From NCBI GenBank assembly GCA_019639255.1, contig JAHBSF010000015.1, forward strand, positions 22,019 to 86,018: a stretch of 64,000 nucleotides of DNA, given 5' to 3'. A program made the translations under genes and the position numbers. Position 1 is the first letter of the stretch; every line of letters begins with the position of its first letter. This document shows, in pieces, positions 42,779 through 51,842 of the stretch. The DNA comes from Acidobacteriota bacterium. GTDB lineage: Bacteria; Acidobacteriota; Blastocatellia; RBC074. The notes under the pieces were generated by a model, which saw only the letters and a list, made by a program, of their open reading frames with translations, was not told the DNA's origin and searched no databases.

Positions 42779-43882
42779 ATGTCTACACTGATACTCATCG
42801 CCGTAGTCTTGCTGGCTTACAGCAACGGGGCGAACGACAACTTCAAGGGCGTGGCGACGCTTTTCGGCAGCGGGACGACCGGTTACCGCCCCGCGCTCGC
42901 CTGGGCGACGGTCACAACGCTGGCGGGCTCGCTGCTTGCCCTGCTCATTGCCGGCGGCCTGGTCGAAACCTTCAGGGGCAGAGGGCTCGTGCCCGAAGCC
43001 GTGACCACGCAGCCCGCTTTTCTGATCGCCGTAAGCCTGGGGGCTGCACTCACCGTGCTTGTTGCGACGTGGACGGGGTTGCCGGTTTCGACGACTCACG
43101 CGCTTACCGGTGCGCTTGTCGGCGCGGGACTGCTTGCCGCGGGCGGCGATGTCGCGCTCTCGAAACTCGCTTCCTCTTTCGCGCTGCCGCTGGCGTCAAG
43201 TCCGGTGCTTGCGGGCAGCGCCGCATTGCTGTTCTATCCTGCATTCAAACGCGCGCGCCGCGCCTGCGGAGTTACGAGCCATACGTGTTTGTGTCTTGCG
43301 ACGGGGGAAGAGCAGGTGATTGCGCAGGCGGACGGAACGCTTGTTGTGGCGCGCACGGGAATGGTCGTTCTGACCGGCCGGCGCGAGGATTGTTATGAGC
43401 GGTATCAGGGAAGGATTTTTGGAGTGCACGCTGGCAGGGCGCTCGATGCGCTGCATTATCTGAGCGCGGGCGCCGTGGGTTTTGCGCGAGGTTTGAACGA
43501 TACGCCGAAGATAGTCGCGCTGTTGATTGCTTCCGAGGCGATCGCTCCGACTTACGGGCTGGCGCTCGTAGCTGTGGTGATGGCGCTCGGCGGCGTTGTA
43601 AGCGCGCGGCGAGTGGCGGAAACCATGAGCCGGAAGATTACGCGCATGAACGCCGGTCAGGGATTGACGGCCAATCTCGTGACGGCGTTGCTTGTGACGG
43701 TTGCGAGCCGGTTCGGGATGCCGGTATCTACCACGCACGTATCGGTGGGAGCGCTTTTCGGCATCGGGCTGGTAACGGGTACGGCGAACCTACGGATGAT
43801 ATTCACGATACTGTTTGCGTGGGTTACGACGCTGCCGCTCGCCGCCGCGCTCGGCGCAATCTGTTACCGGCTTGTCGCGTGA
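42779..43882 (+). CDS. Inorganic phosphate transporter, PiT family
   Basis: 367 residues, about 10 membrane helices in two inverted halves. Both PiT signatures are visible: SNGANDNFKGVATLFGSG near the start with GLPVSTTHALTGALVG, and GFARGLNDTPKIVALL with GMPVSTTHVSVGALFG in the second half. A soluble loop of about 70 residues (around 165-230, with CLATGEEQVIAQADG) links the halves. It imports phosphate with a cation. Repeat copy 17 begins 10 bp after its stop. Confidence 0.93.
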   Translation: MSTLILIAVVLLAYSNGANDNFKGVATLFGSGTTGYRPALAWATVTTLAGSLLALLIAGGLVETFRGRGLVPEAVTTQPAFLIAVSLGAALTVLVATWTGLPVSTTHALTGALVGAGLLAAGGDVALSKLASSFALPLASSPVLAGSAALLFYPAFKRARRACGVTSHTCLCLATGEEQVIAQADGTLVVARTGMVVLTGRREDCYERYQGRIFGVHAGRALDALHYLSAGAVGFARGLNDTPKIVALLIASEAIAPTYGLALVAVVMALGGVVSARRVAETMSRKITRMNAGQGLTANLVTALLVTVASRFGMPVSTTHVSVGALFGIGLVTGTANLRMIFTILFAWVTTLPLAAALGAICYRLVA

Positions 43883-43892
43883 AATAGAAGAC

Positions 43893-43930
43893 GAGATGAC
43901 GGAACAAACGGAAAGTAACGGAAAGAAACA
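43893..43930. repeat. Family-1 palindromic repeat, copy 17 (left arm only)
   Basis: GAGATGACGGAACAAACGGA followed by AAGTAACGGAAAGAAAC; no matching right arm before the radical SAM gene. Confidence 0.7.
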
Positions 43931-43988
43931 AGAAAGACCCTGAATTTGTGAAATGCAGAATGTGAACCTGAGATTTTCTGGAGGCTCC

Positions 43989-45530
43989 ATGGAGAATCAA
44001 TCGCCCGCACCTCAGAAGAAAGACGCCGATTATGTTTTTTATGAATTGACGCGCAGCATCTGTCCGCAGTGCCGCCGTCCGATTGACGCGCAGGTGATAC
44101 TGCGCGACAACAAGGTCTACATGCGCAAACGCTGCCCCGACTGCGGCCCGTTCGAGGCGCTCGTATACGGCGACGCGCAGATCTACACCACGCAGGGCAA
44201 GTACAACAAGCCCGGCACCATCCCGCTCGAATTCGGAACCGAAATCCGCGAAGGCTGTCCGCACGATTGCGGGTTGTGCCCCGATCATCAGCAGCACGCC
44301 TGCCTCGGCATCATAGAGGTCAACAGCACGTGCAATATGGATTGCCCGCTGTGTTTTTCCGAAGCGAGTCCGGGCTTCAATCTGACGATGGAGGAAGTCG
44401 AATCGATGCTCGACGATTTCGTCCGCACCGAGGGAACGCCGGAAGTCGTGCAGTTTTCCGGCGGCGAGCCTACGATCCATCCGCAGATAATCGATTTCGT
44501 CAAGGCGGCCAAGGCGCGCGGCATTCCCTATGTGATGATCAACACCAACGGCAAGCGCATAGCAAAGGACGACGCCTTTCTGGAGCAACTCGCCGAGGTG
44601 CAACCGTCGATTTATTTTCAGTTCGACGGTTTTGATTCCGAGACCTACCGCATCATACGCGGCGAGCCGAACATACTCGAAGAAAAGATCCGCGCGCTGG
44701 ACCGTCTTGCAGAGATCGGGCTTCGCGTAGTTCTGGTGCCCGCAATCGAGCGCGGCGTGAACGATCACGAACTCGGCAAGATCATAGATTTTGCGGTGAA
44801 GCACAGGGCCGTAAGCGGAATAAACTTTCAGCCCGCATTCCACGCCGGCCGCCACATCGCGCACGATCCGATGCAGCGCATGACGATTCCCGACATACTG
44901 AAGATGATCGAGGAGCAGACCTCCGGAACCTTCACCGTCCAGGATTTCGTGCCCGTTCCGTGCTGCTTCCCGACGTGCAATTCGGTTACGTATGCGTTTG
45001 TGGACGGCGATCAGGTGACGCCGCTTACGCGCATAGTCAATGTGTATGATTATCTGGATTACATCACCAATCGGGTGATGCCGGACTGGAGCGCCGAGGT
45101 CAAGCTTGCGCTCGAAGGGTTGTGGTCGTCTTCTTCGGTGCCGGGTTCGCAGAAGTCGGCCGCCCAGTTTGCCCTTTCGTGTCAGGCGTGCGGGATTCCG
45201 GAATCCTTTACTATCGGGGACATCGCCGATCGCATGATCATGATCATGCTGCAGGATTTCATGGACCCGTGGACCTTCAATCAGAAGAATCTGATGAAGT
45301 GCTGCAAGGAATTTCTGCTGCCGGGCAACAAGCAGATTCCGTTCTGTTCGTACAACACCGTGGGGTATCGCGAACAGGCGCGCGCGCAGCTCGAAGCCCT
45401 CGAACCCGAACGCAGGCTGGCGAAAGCCGAGGGACGCAGCTTCGAGGTCAAACCCGTCGAATTCTCGTTCAACGGGAACGGAAACGGAAACGGAAACGGC
45501 AAACGCGAACTGAAGGTCTTGATCAGATAA
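43989..45530 (+). CDS. COG1964-type radical SAM enzyme, tetraether/membrane-spanning-lipid synthase-like (Tes/Mss)
   Basis: 513 residues from ATG 43989 with TGGAGG upstream. N-terminal zinc-ribbon-like pairs (SICPQCRRPID, KRCPDCGPFEAL), then GCPHDCGLCPDHQQHACLG, then the radical SAM cluster motif CNMDCPLCF, then SGGEPTIHP. Late Cys pairs (PVPCCFPTCNSVTY, SCQACG, MKCCKEF) suggest extra Fe-S clusters. This layout is that of COG1964, which includes archaeal GDGT synthase Tes; bacterial relatives have been linked to membrane-spanning lipids. Acidobacteria make such lipids, so the role is plausible but unproven. The C-terminus has an (NG)5 run and ends ...KVLIR, with TAA given by repeat copy 18. 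Confidence 0.75.
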   Translation: MENQSPAPQKKDADYVFYELTRSICPQCRRPIDAQVILRDNKVYMRKRCPDCGPFEALVYGDAQIYTTQGKYNKPGTIPLEFGTEIREGCPHDCGLCPDHQQHACLGIIEVNSTCNMDCPLCFSEASPGFNLTMEEVESMLDDFVRTEGTPEVVQFSGGEPTIHPQIIDFVKAAKARGIPYVMINTNGKRIAKDDAFLEQLAEVQPSIYFQFDGFDSETYRIIRGEPNILEEKIRALDRLAEIGLRVVLVPAIERGVNDHELGKIIDFAVKHRAVSGINFQPAFHAGRHIAHDPMQRMTIPDILKMIEEQTSGTFTVQDFVPVPCCFPTCNSVTYAFVDGDQVTPLTRIVNVYDYLDYITNRVMPDWSAEVKLALEGLWSSSSVPGSQKSAAQFALSCQACGIPESFTIGDIADRMIMIMLQDFMDPWTFNQKNLMKCCKEFLLPGNKQIPFCSYNTVGYREQARAQLEALEPERRLAKAEGRSFEVKPVEFSFNGNGNGNGNGKRELKVLIR

Positions 45531-45616
45531 CGGAACAAACGAAAATAGACGAAAACTACGGAAGTACTCAACTTTTCCGTAATTTTCGTTTTATTTCGTT
45601 TGTTCCGTTATCTCTC
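45525..45616. repeat. Family-1 palindromic repeat, copy 18
   Basis: The left arm starts AGATAACGGAACAAACGAAA inside the stop codon of the radical SAM gene; the centre is GTACTCAAC and the right arm is complete. It ends 11 bp before the methyltransferase start. Confidence 0.9.
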
Positions 45617-45627
45617 TTTCATCGGAG

Positions 45628-46458
45628 ATGGAGATGCAAGTACAGGATAGCAGCGTGAAAACCTGTTGCGCGCGGATCTATGAAAGCGACGCCGTGCGCC
45701 TGCTGCTCGGCGATTCTTTCCATCCGGGCGGGATGAAGCTCACCGAGCGGCTCGGCGAACTGCTCGGCCTGCGGCCGGGCGTGCATCTGCTCGACGTGGC
45801 TTCGGGCAAGGGCGCAAGCGCATTGCATCTGGCCGAACGATTCGGCTGCGAAGTGACGGGCGTGGATTACGGCGGTGAAAACGTGGCGCAGGCCAACGCC
45901 GAAGCCTCGGCGCGCGGGCTTGCCGACCGCGTACGTTTCGTAACGGGCGACGCCGAACGGTTGCCGTGCGCGGATGCGGCGTTTGATGCGATCATCTGCG
46001 AATGCGCTTTTTGCACGTTCCCCGACAAGCCGGCGGCGGCAGGCGAGTTTGCGCGAGTGCTCAAACCCGGCGGCCGCGTCGGGCTGAGCGACCTGACGCG
46101 GGGCGAGGGAGAGCTGCCGCCGGAACTCGATTCGCTGCTTGCCTGGGTAGCCTGCATTGCCGATGCGCAGCCCGTAGAGCGCTACGCCGGTTTTTTGCAG
46201 GGCGCCGGCATCGAAGTTTCGGTTGTCGAGCCCCAGGACTGGGCGTTGACCGAGATGGTGAATCAGATCCGTATGAAGCTGCTCGGCGCAGAGATCATGG
46301 TCGGATTGAAGAAAATCGATCTGCCCGATATCGATTTCGCCTCGGCCAAGGCTATGGCCGCAGGCGCGCTCGACGCCGTCCGGTCGGGCAAGCTCGGTTA
46401 CGCGATCGTTGCGGGCAAGATGCGCTCGATTCCACAGGGGATTGGTATAAATGCGTGA
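45628..46458 (+). CDS. Class I SAM-dependent methyltransferase with N-terminal Cys pair
   Basis: 276 residues; ATG 45628 or the in-frame ATG at 45634 are both possible. CCARIYESDAVRLLLGDSFHPGGMKL precedes the Rossmann core: motif I LLDVASGKGASALHLA, then VTGVDYGGENVAQA, then FVTGDAERLPCADAAFDAIICECA and the post-motif EFARVLKPGGRVGLSDL. The CC pair and HPGG segment resemble the N-terminus of ArsM-like and lipid-associated methyltransferases. It follows the Tes-like gene by about 100 bp, so a joint role in lipid modification is possible; arsenic or metal methylation is an alternative. Confidence 0.8.
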   Translation: MEMQVQDSSVKTCCARIYESDAVRLLLGDSFHPGGMKLTERLGELLGLRPGVHLLDVASGKGASALHLAERFGCEVTGVDYGGENVAQANAEASARGLADRVRFVTGDAERLPCADAAFDAIICECAFCTFPDKPAAAGEFARVLKPGGRVGLSDLTRGEGELPPELDSLLAWVACIADAQPVERYAGFLQGAGIEVSVVEPQDWALTEMVNQIRMKLLGAEIMVGLKKIDLPDIDFASAKAMAAGALDAVRSGKLGYAIVAGKMRSIPQGIGINA

Positions 46459-46466
46459 GACGGCAA

Positions 46467-46562
46467 GAGAGATGACGGAACAAACGAAATGAAACGAAAA
46501 TTACGGGAAAGTTGAATATTTCGCTGGTTTCCGTCTTATTTCGTTAGTTCCGTCATCTCTCT
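46467..46562. repeat. Family-1 palindromic repeat, copy 19 (covarying, between convergent genes)
   Basis: GAGATGACGGAACAAACGAA on the left and TTCCGTCATCTC on the right share the A-to-G change, so pairing is kept. Centre GTTGAATATT. It starts 8 bp after the methyltransferase stop and ends 1 bp before the stop of the convergent thioredoxin gene. Confidence 0.92.
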
Positions 46563-46563
46563 T

Positions 46564-48615
46564 TTATTTAAGCATTTCGGCCAGCAGCAGTTCCAGCCGC
46601 CGGCCGCCGTCGGAAAACGAACCAGTCTCCCAGCGGATGTTGCCCTGCCGGTCGATAAACATGTTGGCAGGATAGCCCTTCGCTTCGTAGAGCCGTGCTA
46701 TGTCGTCATCGTCGTAAAGCACCGGAAAATTCAACCTGTGCTGCACGGCAAAGCGCCGCACCTGTTCTCGGTCGGCCGGATCGTCTACGGAAACCGCGAG
46801 CAGTTCAAATCCGCGGTCGCGGTATTTTTCGTATGCTTTGACCAGCAGCGGCATCTCCGCTATGCAAGGGCCGCACCACGTCGCCCAGAAACTGACGAGC
46901 ACTACTTTCCCTTTGAGTTCCGAGAGCCGGAAGCGTTGTCCGTCGAGCGCGGCGAGCTGAAAATCCGGCGCGGGCCTCTCGACGAATTGCCGTTTGATGT
47001 CGGCGAGCAAACGCTCGTCGAGTTCGCGCGAGATTTGCGCCGCTTCGGGGTTTTGCCCGAGTTGCTGCAGCGTGTGGGCCAGACGTTCCAGAGCGGATTC
47101 CGTGCGGTGAAGCGCTGCGGCGCGGCGCAGGCTTGCTTCAGCTTCCTGGTATCTCCCCAGTCGATTGAGCGCCCATCCTTCGGCCTCAAACGCGAGCGCC
47201 TGTTGTCGCTGGTGATTTTCCCGCTGTTTTTCGATCGAGAATACCGCGGCGAATTCCTCGGCGGGATAATCCGCCGGACACTGCATCGCACGAAATTCGG
47301 CGACGGCGGCTGCAGCGCGGCGCGCGTATTCGAGCGCGCGCTGCGCGTCTGCGGGAGCGCCGGCGGTTGCCAGCGCGATGTGCGCAAGCGGCGCCGTATC
47401 GTAAGGATCGATTGCGTGCAGGCTTTCGCCGTATTTGACTACGGCGGCTGCATCGCCCGCCTTTCGCGCACCGTTAAAAAGTATGGAAGTGATGAATTTC
47501 CGGAGCGCTGCATTGGGGCCGAGCGCAAATAGTTCTTCAAGCATGCGCGATTCCTTGCGCCAGTCGGCTTCGCGCCGGCTTACGATATGCCGCAGCTTTT
47601 CGTAAATCGATGTCTGGCGATTCGCCGTGCGCACGGCGTAAGGCTGCCCCGTGAGATTTGTCGAGAGCGCAAACGAAGTCCTGCCGCGTTCGGGATACCA
47701 GCCCGGATCGATTCGCCGCAATCGCATCTCAACGACCGTTGCGCCCGCCTGGTCTTTGAGCAATGCGAGATAAGCCTCGCGCGCAGCGGCAAGCAGCTTT
47801 ACGTCGCGTGAATTTCCGGCAAGCTTCTGCAACTCGGCGCGCAAACGCTCTTTCGCCTGCTCCGAGCCTTTTGCTTCGGCAAGCCGGAGGCGCCAAAGCC
47901 GGCCGAGCGCCTCGGCCCGAAGCGCAGCCTGTGCGGCCATCTGCTCGGCGAGGCGAACAGCGTCGTCGAGTTTCCGCAGGTTTTCCTGCACGCGCAGAGC
48001 ACGCAGGTAAAAATCTCTGACCTCAGGGTCGAGAGCAACAGCTTGCAGCGCTTCGGCCAGTATCGGTTCGCCGCGCCCTTCGTAGGTTTCGTTGAATGTC
48101 TCCCAGGTTCTGCCCTGCAGCACAAACGATTGCGCGTAATGGCCCCACGACCAGTCGGGCGCAAGTTCGGCCACCCTTCTCAACCAGCTCATTTCGTTTC
48201 TGCCGCGTACTGCAAGCGCAAGCGCGAGTGGGTAAACCGGATTGGCGGGGTCTTTTTCGATCAATGCCTCATATTCGGCTCTTACCTCGTTGACGCGGCC
48301 CTGGAAATCTGCGCGCACGCGTATGTATTCCCGGTGTGCGTCGATCCAGTGGGGCGCCGTTTTCCGCGCCCTGTCCAGCATCACAACGGACTGGTCGAAC
48401 CGGTCGCGTTCGGCAAGCATCATCCCTCGCCGCATCATATCGCGGGCGGTTTGCGGCGGGGGTTGCTGCCACTGCCCGACGGCAAATACGCTCCGGGCGC
48501 CGGCGCACAGGGGCCAGACCGGAAGGCTGATCGTTGTAACAAGCAGCAGGGGCGTCAACAATCGCTTTCCCGACGCCAATGCACCGCGCCGCCGGTTGTT
48601 CGGGAGTGTATGCAT
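46564..48615 (-). CDS. Exported TlpA/ResA-type thioredoxin fused to TPR domain
   Basis: 683 residues from ATG 48615 with GGAGGG upstream. Signal segment LLTPLLLVTTISLPVWPLCAG. The bulk (about 60-530) is helical TPR-like repeats (GMMLAERDRFDQSVVMLDRA, LEYARRAAAAVAEFRAMQCP). The C-terminal about 150 residues are an AhpC/TlpA thioredoxin: ERPAPDFQLAALDGQRFRLS, the active site FWATWCGPCIAEMP and the cis-Pro region YEAKGYPANMFIDRQG. It should reduce or shuffle disulfides in the periplasm on partners recruited by the TPR part. Confidence 0.88.
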   Translation of the reverse strand: MHTLPNNRRRGALASGKRLLTPLLLVTTISLPVWPLCAGARSVFAVGQWQQPPPQTARDMMRRGMMLAERDRFDQSVVMLDRARKTAPHWIDAHREYIRVRADFQGRVNEVRAEYEALIEKDPANPVYPLALALAVRGRNEMSWLRRVAELAPDWSWGHYAQSFVLQGRTWETFNETYEGRGEPILAEALQAVALDPEVRDFYLRALRVQENLRKLDDAVRLAEQMAAQAALRAEALGRLWRLRLAEAKGSEQAKERLRAELQKLAGNSRDVKLLAAAREAYLALLKDQAGATVVEMRLRRIDPGWYPERGRTSFALSTNLTGQPYAVRTANRQTSIYEKLRHIVSRREADWRKESRMLEELFALGPNAALRKFITSILFNGARKAGDAAAVVKYGESLHAIDPYDTAPLAHIALATAGAPADAQRALEYARRAAAAVAEFRAMQCPADYPAEEFAAVFSIEKQRENHQRQQALAFEAEGWALNRLGRYQEAEASLRRAAALHRTESALERLAHTLQQLGQNPEAAQISRELDERLLADIKRQFVERPAPDFQLAALDGQRFRLSELKGKVVLVSFWATWCGPCIAEMPLLVKAYEKYRDRGFELLAVSVDDPADREQVRRFAVQHRLNFPVLYDDDDIARLYEAKGYPANMFIDRQGNIRWETGSFSDGGRRLELLLAEMLK

Positions 48616-48628
48616 ACAACACCCTCCA

Positions 48629-49168
48629 TTACCCCTCTTCGGTTCGATCTCTGAGGATCGAGAGGTACTGACTCCACGGGCCGACTTCACCCGCGTATTG
48701 TTTTGCCATCACGCGCGAGATTTGCGCGAGATGGTCCAGGTCGTGGACTACCCAGGTCGCAAGCAGTTGTTGCAGCGTCACGCGCCCGAACGCCGGATGT
48801 ATTCCTGTTTTTTCAAGATCGCGGGATTTCAGGTTCATCCCGCGCAACTCATCGATGCTTTGCCTGCGAAGCGCATCGAATTCGGCAAGCAGTTGATCCA
48901 GAGTTTTTCCGCGGCTTTCTTCAAATTGTGCTAACCGGTCGAACGGATCAAACGTGCGCGATTCTCCATCTACGAGAATTCGCTTCGCTCTCGGAATCCA
49001 GTCGGCGCGTTCGCCGTGTATGAGATGTCCGACGACATCGTAAGGACTCCACGTATCGCCGCCTTCATTGCCCGCAGACCATGCATCGGGCAAACCCTCG
49101 AGCAAGGCCGTCAATACGGCCGGAGTCCGGGAAAGTATGGATATTGCCTGATCGATATCGTATGTCAT
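48629..49168 (-). CDS. DinB-like four-helix metalloprotein
   Basis: 179 residues. The DinB metal site histidines are in DVVGHLIHGERADW and VVHDLDHLAQISR. The middle is helical (LLAEFDALRRQSIDELRG). DinB-fold proteins include mycothiol/bacillithiol-dependent transferases and many uncharacterised enzymes; this one could detoxify electrophiles using a thiol. It ends 13 bp before the thioredoxin start, so the two may be co-transcribed. Confidence 0.88.
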   Translation of the reverse strand: MTYDIDQAISILSRTPAVLTALLEGLPDAWSAGNEGGDTWSPYDVVGHLIHGERADWIPRAKRILVDGESRTFDPFDRLAQFEESRGKTLDQLLAEFDALRRQSIDELRGMNLKSRDLEKTGIHPAFGRVTLQQLLATWVVHDLDHLAQISRVMAKQYAGEVGPWSQYLSILRDRTEEG

Positions 49169-49190
49169 TCGATGCGCTCCACCGGTAGAA

Positions 49191-49288
49191 AGAGAGAATA
49201 CGGAACAAACGAAATGATACGAAAAGCACGGAAATATTCAACTTTTCCGTAATTTTCGTCTCATTTCGTTTGTTTCGTTATCTCTCTT
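49191..49288. repeat. Family-1 palindromic repeat, copy 20
   Basis: GAGAATACGGAACAAACGAA on the left and GTTTGTTTCGTTATCTCTC on the right, centre ATATTCAAC. It ends 4 bp before the permease stop codon. Confidence 0.9.
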
Positions 49289-49291
49289 GGG

Positions 49292-51721
49292 TCATTCGTA
49301 TCTCAGAGCGATCATGGGATCGACGCGCGTTGCGCGCCGCGCCGGCAGGTAGCAGGCGGCGAACGCCGCACCCGCAAGCAGCAGTGCAACCGTGATGAAA
49401 GTCAGCGGGTCGGTGGCTTCTATACCAAACAGCATGCCCGACATCAATCGAGCCAGCGCAAACGCCGCCGGCAATCCGATCCCGATGCCCGTCGCTGCGA
49501 GCATCATCCCGTTTCTCAGCACCAGACGCACAACATCCCTGCCATTGGCGCCGAGCGCCATCCGTATGCCGATTTCGCGCCGCCGCTGTGCGACCGTATA
49601 CGACATCACGCCGTATATGCCTATTGCTGCAAGCAGCATCGCGACCCCGGCGAATATGCCGAGCAGCGTCGCGCCGAAACGCGCCCGCGCAGTCGAGGCT
49701 GCGAGCAACTGTTCCATCGTTCTGACGTGCGATATCGGCTGATCCGGATCAAGCGAAGCCACCTCGCGCCGGATCGCGCCTGCAAGCGCCAGAGGATCCG
49801 AATCGGTGCGCACCATCAGCGTCATCAACGGGTAGGCGAGTTCGGGGTGCGGCCAGTAAACCATCTCTCGCACCGGCGCATCGAGCGCAGTGTGTTTGAC
49901 ATCCCCCACAACGCCGACGATTTCGCACGGCGCGTTCTCGCTTTTCATGTTGATGATCAATTTTTCGCCCAGTGGATTGCGGTCGGGAAAATGCTGCCGC
50001 GCCAGAGTCTCGTTGATGATCACGACGTGGCGCATCTCGACGGCTTCCGCCTCGTTGAATGTACGGCCTGCGCGCAAGGGAACGCCCATCGTATGAAAGT
50101 AATCCGGATCGATTATGCGTACATCGGTCGTGGGCTCCTGTCCGGCTGCGGGCTTCGGCCGCCCGACGATTTCGAACCTCGTCGCCGAACCCGGCCCCGT
50201 AAACGGCGCGAATGCGTTGGCGCTCGCGGCGCGCACTCCGGGCAGCGCCCTGACCCTCTCGATCAACTGCCTGTAAAAACCGATGACCTTGGAATCTTCG
50301 CCGTATTTCGATCCCGGCAGCGCCATGCGCACCGTCAACAGATTCCGGGCGTTGAATCCGGGGTCGACCGACTGCAGCCGGTCAAAGCTTCTGATCAGCA
50401 GTCCCGCCCCAGCCAGCAGCACCAGCGCCATCGCGACTTCGGCAATTACCAGCCCGCCGCGCAATCTACGGCTTCCGCCGCTCGAAGCGCGCCCTCCCTC
50501 CTTGAGCGATTCGTGCAACTCGGTGCGCGACGAGATGATCGCCGGTGCGAGTCCAAAAAGCACCCCGGTGAGCAGCGCCGCTGCGAATGTGAATCCGAGC
50601 ACGCGCAGATCCAGCCCCACCCGGTCTATTGCAAGCAACCCTTCGGGCAGCAGTCCCAGCAGAAAATCCATCCCCCAGCGCGCAACCAGCAATCCAAGCA
50701 ATCCGCCCGCCGTCGCAAGCACTACGCTTTCGGTCAAAAGCTGCCGGATGATGCGCAACCGGCCCGCGCCCAAAGCCGCGCGCACGGCCATTTCGCGCTC
50801 GCGCACCGCAGCACGAGCAAGCAGCAGGTTCGCAACATTGACGCACGCAATCAGCAGCACGCAGCCCACTGCGCCGAACAGTATCCACAGCGCCGGCCTT
50901 ATATCGCCGGTAATCTGCCGATGCAGCGGAACTACGTTTATCCCCCAGCCCGTGTTGAAATCCGGATACTCGCGTTCGAGCCGCGCGCCTATAGCATCCA
51001 TCTCGGCGCGGGCCTGCTCGAAACTCACTCCGTCCCTGAGCCGCGCGATTGCCGCTACTGACCGGCCGCGCCGCATCCTCGCCGCCGGCGTGAAACGCAT
51101 CGGCGTCCACATCTCGGCCGCCTTGCCGCCGAAAGAGGCCTCCTTGATGAAGAACCGGAAGTCGGGCGGCATTATCCCGATCACGGTGTAGGAATCTCCG
51201 TTGAGCTGAATCTGCCGCCCGACGATTCCTGCCTCGCCGCCGAAGCGCCGCTGCCAAAGGCCGTAGCCGAGGACGACTACCGGCGGCGCATCGGGCTGGC
51301 CGTCTTCATCGGTGAACACGCGACCGATCGCGGCAGTCGCGCCGAGCAGATTGAAAAAACCGGCGCTCGCGCCCTGCGCCGCGATTTCCTCGGGATCATC
51401 GACGCCAGTCAGGTTGTAGCGCCGGTCGCCGAACGCGGCCATATCCGAAAAGACCTGGTTGGTTTCGCTCCAGTCGAGGAAATTGGCCGGCGAAACGGCG
51501 TTCATCTCGCGCGCCCGCGGACGGTTGTGCTCCCAGACCATCACCAGCCGGTCCGATTCGCGGTAGGGAAGCGTGCGCAGCAGTACTTCATTGACCACGC
51601 TGAAAATCGCCGTCGTCGCGCCTATGCCGAGCGCAAGCGTCAGTATCGCCACGAGCGAGAATCCCGGATTCTTCGCCGCCAGCCGCAACGCGTAGCGTAT
51701 GTCCTGCCGGATCGTTCGCAT
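49292..51721 (-). CDS. Large ABC permease, duplicated FtsX type (ADOP family)
   Basis: 809 residues from ATG 51721 ([20 protein letters not shown]). Same plan as the permease at 29.5-31.9 kb: first helix [20 protein letters not shown], MacB-PCD domain, FtsX domain ([20 protein letters not shown]), second periplasmic domain and second FtsX domain ([20 protein letters not shown]), ending [16 protein letters not shown]. No ATPase is beside it, so it is a true orphan permease that may borrow a distant ATPase or work as a scaffold. It is in tandem with a paralogue. Confidence 0.92.
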   Translation of the reverse strand: MRTIRQDIRYALRLAAKNPGFSLVAILTLALGIGATTAIFSVVNEVLLRTLPYRESDRLVMVWEHNRPRAREMNAVSPANFLDWSETNQVFSDMAAFGDRRYNLTGVDDPEEIAAQGASAGFFNLLGATAAIGRVFTDEDGQPDAPPVVVLGYGLWQRRFGGEAGIVGRQIQLNGDSYTVIGIMPPDFRFFIKEASFGGKAAEMWTPMRFTPAARMRRGRSVAAIARLRDGVSFEQARAEMDAIGARLEREYPDFNTGWGINVVPLHRQITGDIRPALWILFGAVGCVLLIACVNVANLLLARAAVREREMAVRAALGAGRLRIIRQLLTESVVLATAGGLLGLLVARWGMDFLLGLLPEGLLAIDRVGLDLRVLGFTFAAALLTGVLFGLAPAIISSRTELHESLKEGGRASSGGSRRLRGGLVIAEVAMALVLLAGAGLLIRSFDRLQSVDPGFNARNLLTVRMALPGSKYGEDSKVIGFYRQLIERVRALPGVRAASANAFAPFTGPGSATRFEIVGRPKPAAGQEPTTDVRIIDPDYFHTMGVPLRAGRTFNEAEAVEMRHVVIINETLARQHFPDRNPLGEKLIINMKSENAPCEIVGVVGDVKHTALDAPVREMVYWPHPELAYPLMTLMVRTDSDPLALAGAIRREVASLDPDQPISHVRTMEQLLAASTARARFGATLLGIFAGVAMLLAAIGIYGVMSYTVAQRRREIGIRMALGANGRDVVRLVLRNGMMLAATGIGIGLPAAFALARLMSGMLFGIEATDPLTFITVALLLAGAAFAACYLPARRATRVDPMIALRYE

Positions 51722-51741
51722 AAAGCTTCCTCCAAAAACCC

Positions 51742-51839
51742 AAGAGAAACCACGGAACACACGGAATACACAGAAACTGCGGAAATATTCAACTTTTCCG
51801 TGATTTTCGTTTCATTTCGTTTGTTTCGTTATCTCTCTT
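51742..51839. repeat. Family-1 palindromic repeat, copy 21 (left arm diverged)
   Basis: Left arm GAGAAACCACGGAACACACG is changed without matching changes on the right (GTTTGTTTCGTTATCTC), so the lower stem is weakened. Centre ATATTCAAC. It ends 3 bp before the next stop codon. Confidence 0.85.
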
Positions 51840-51842
51840 GCG

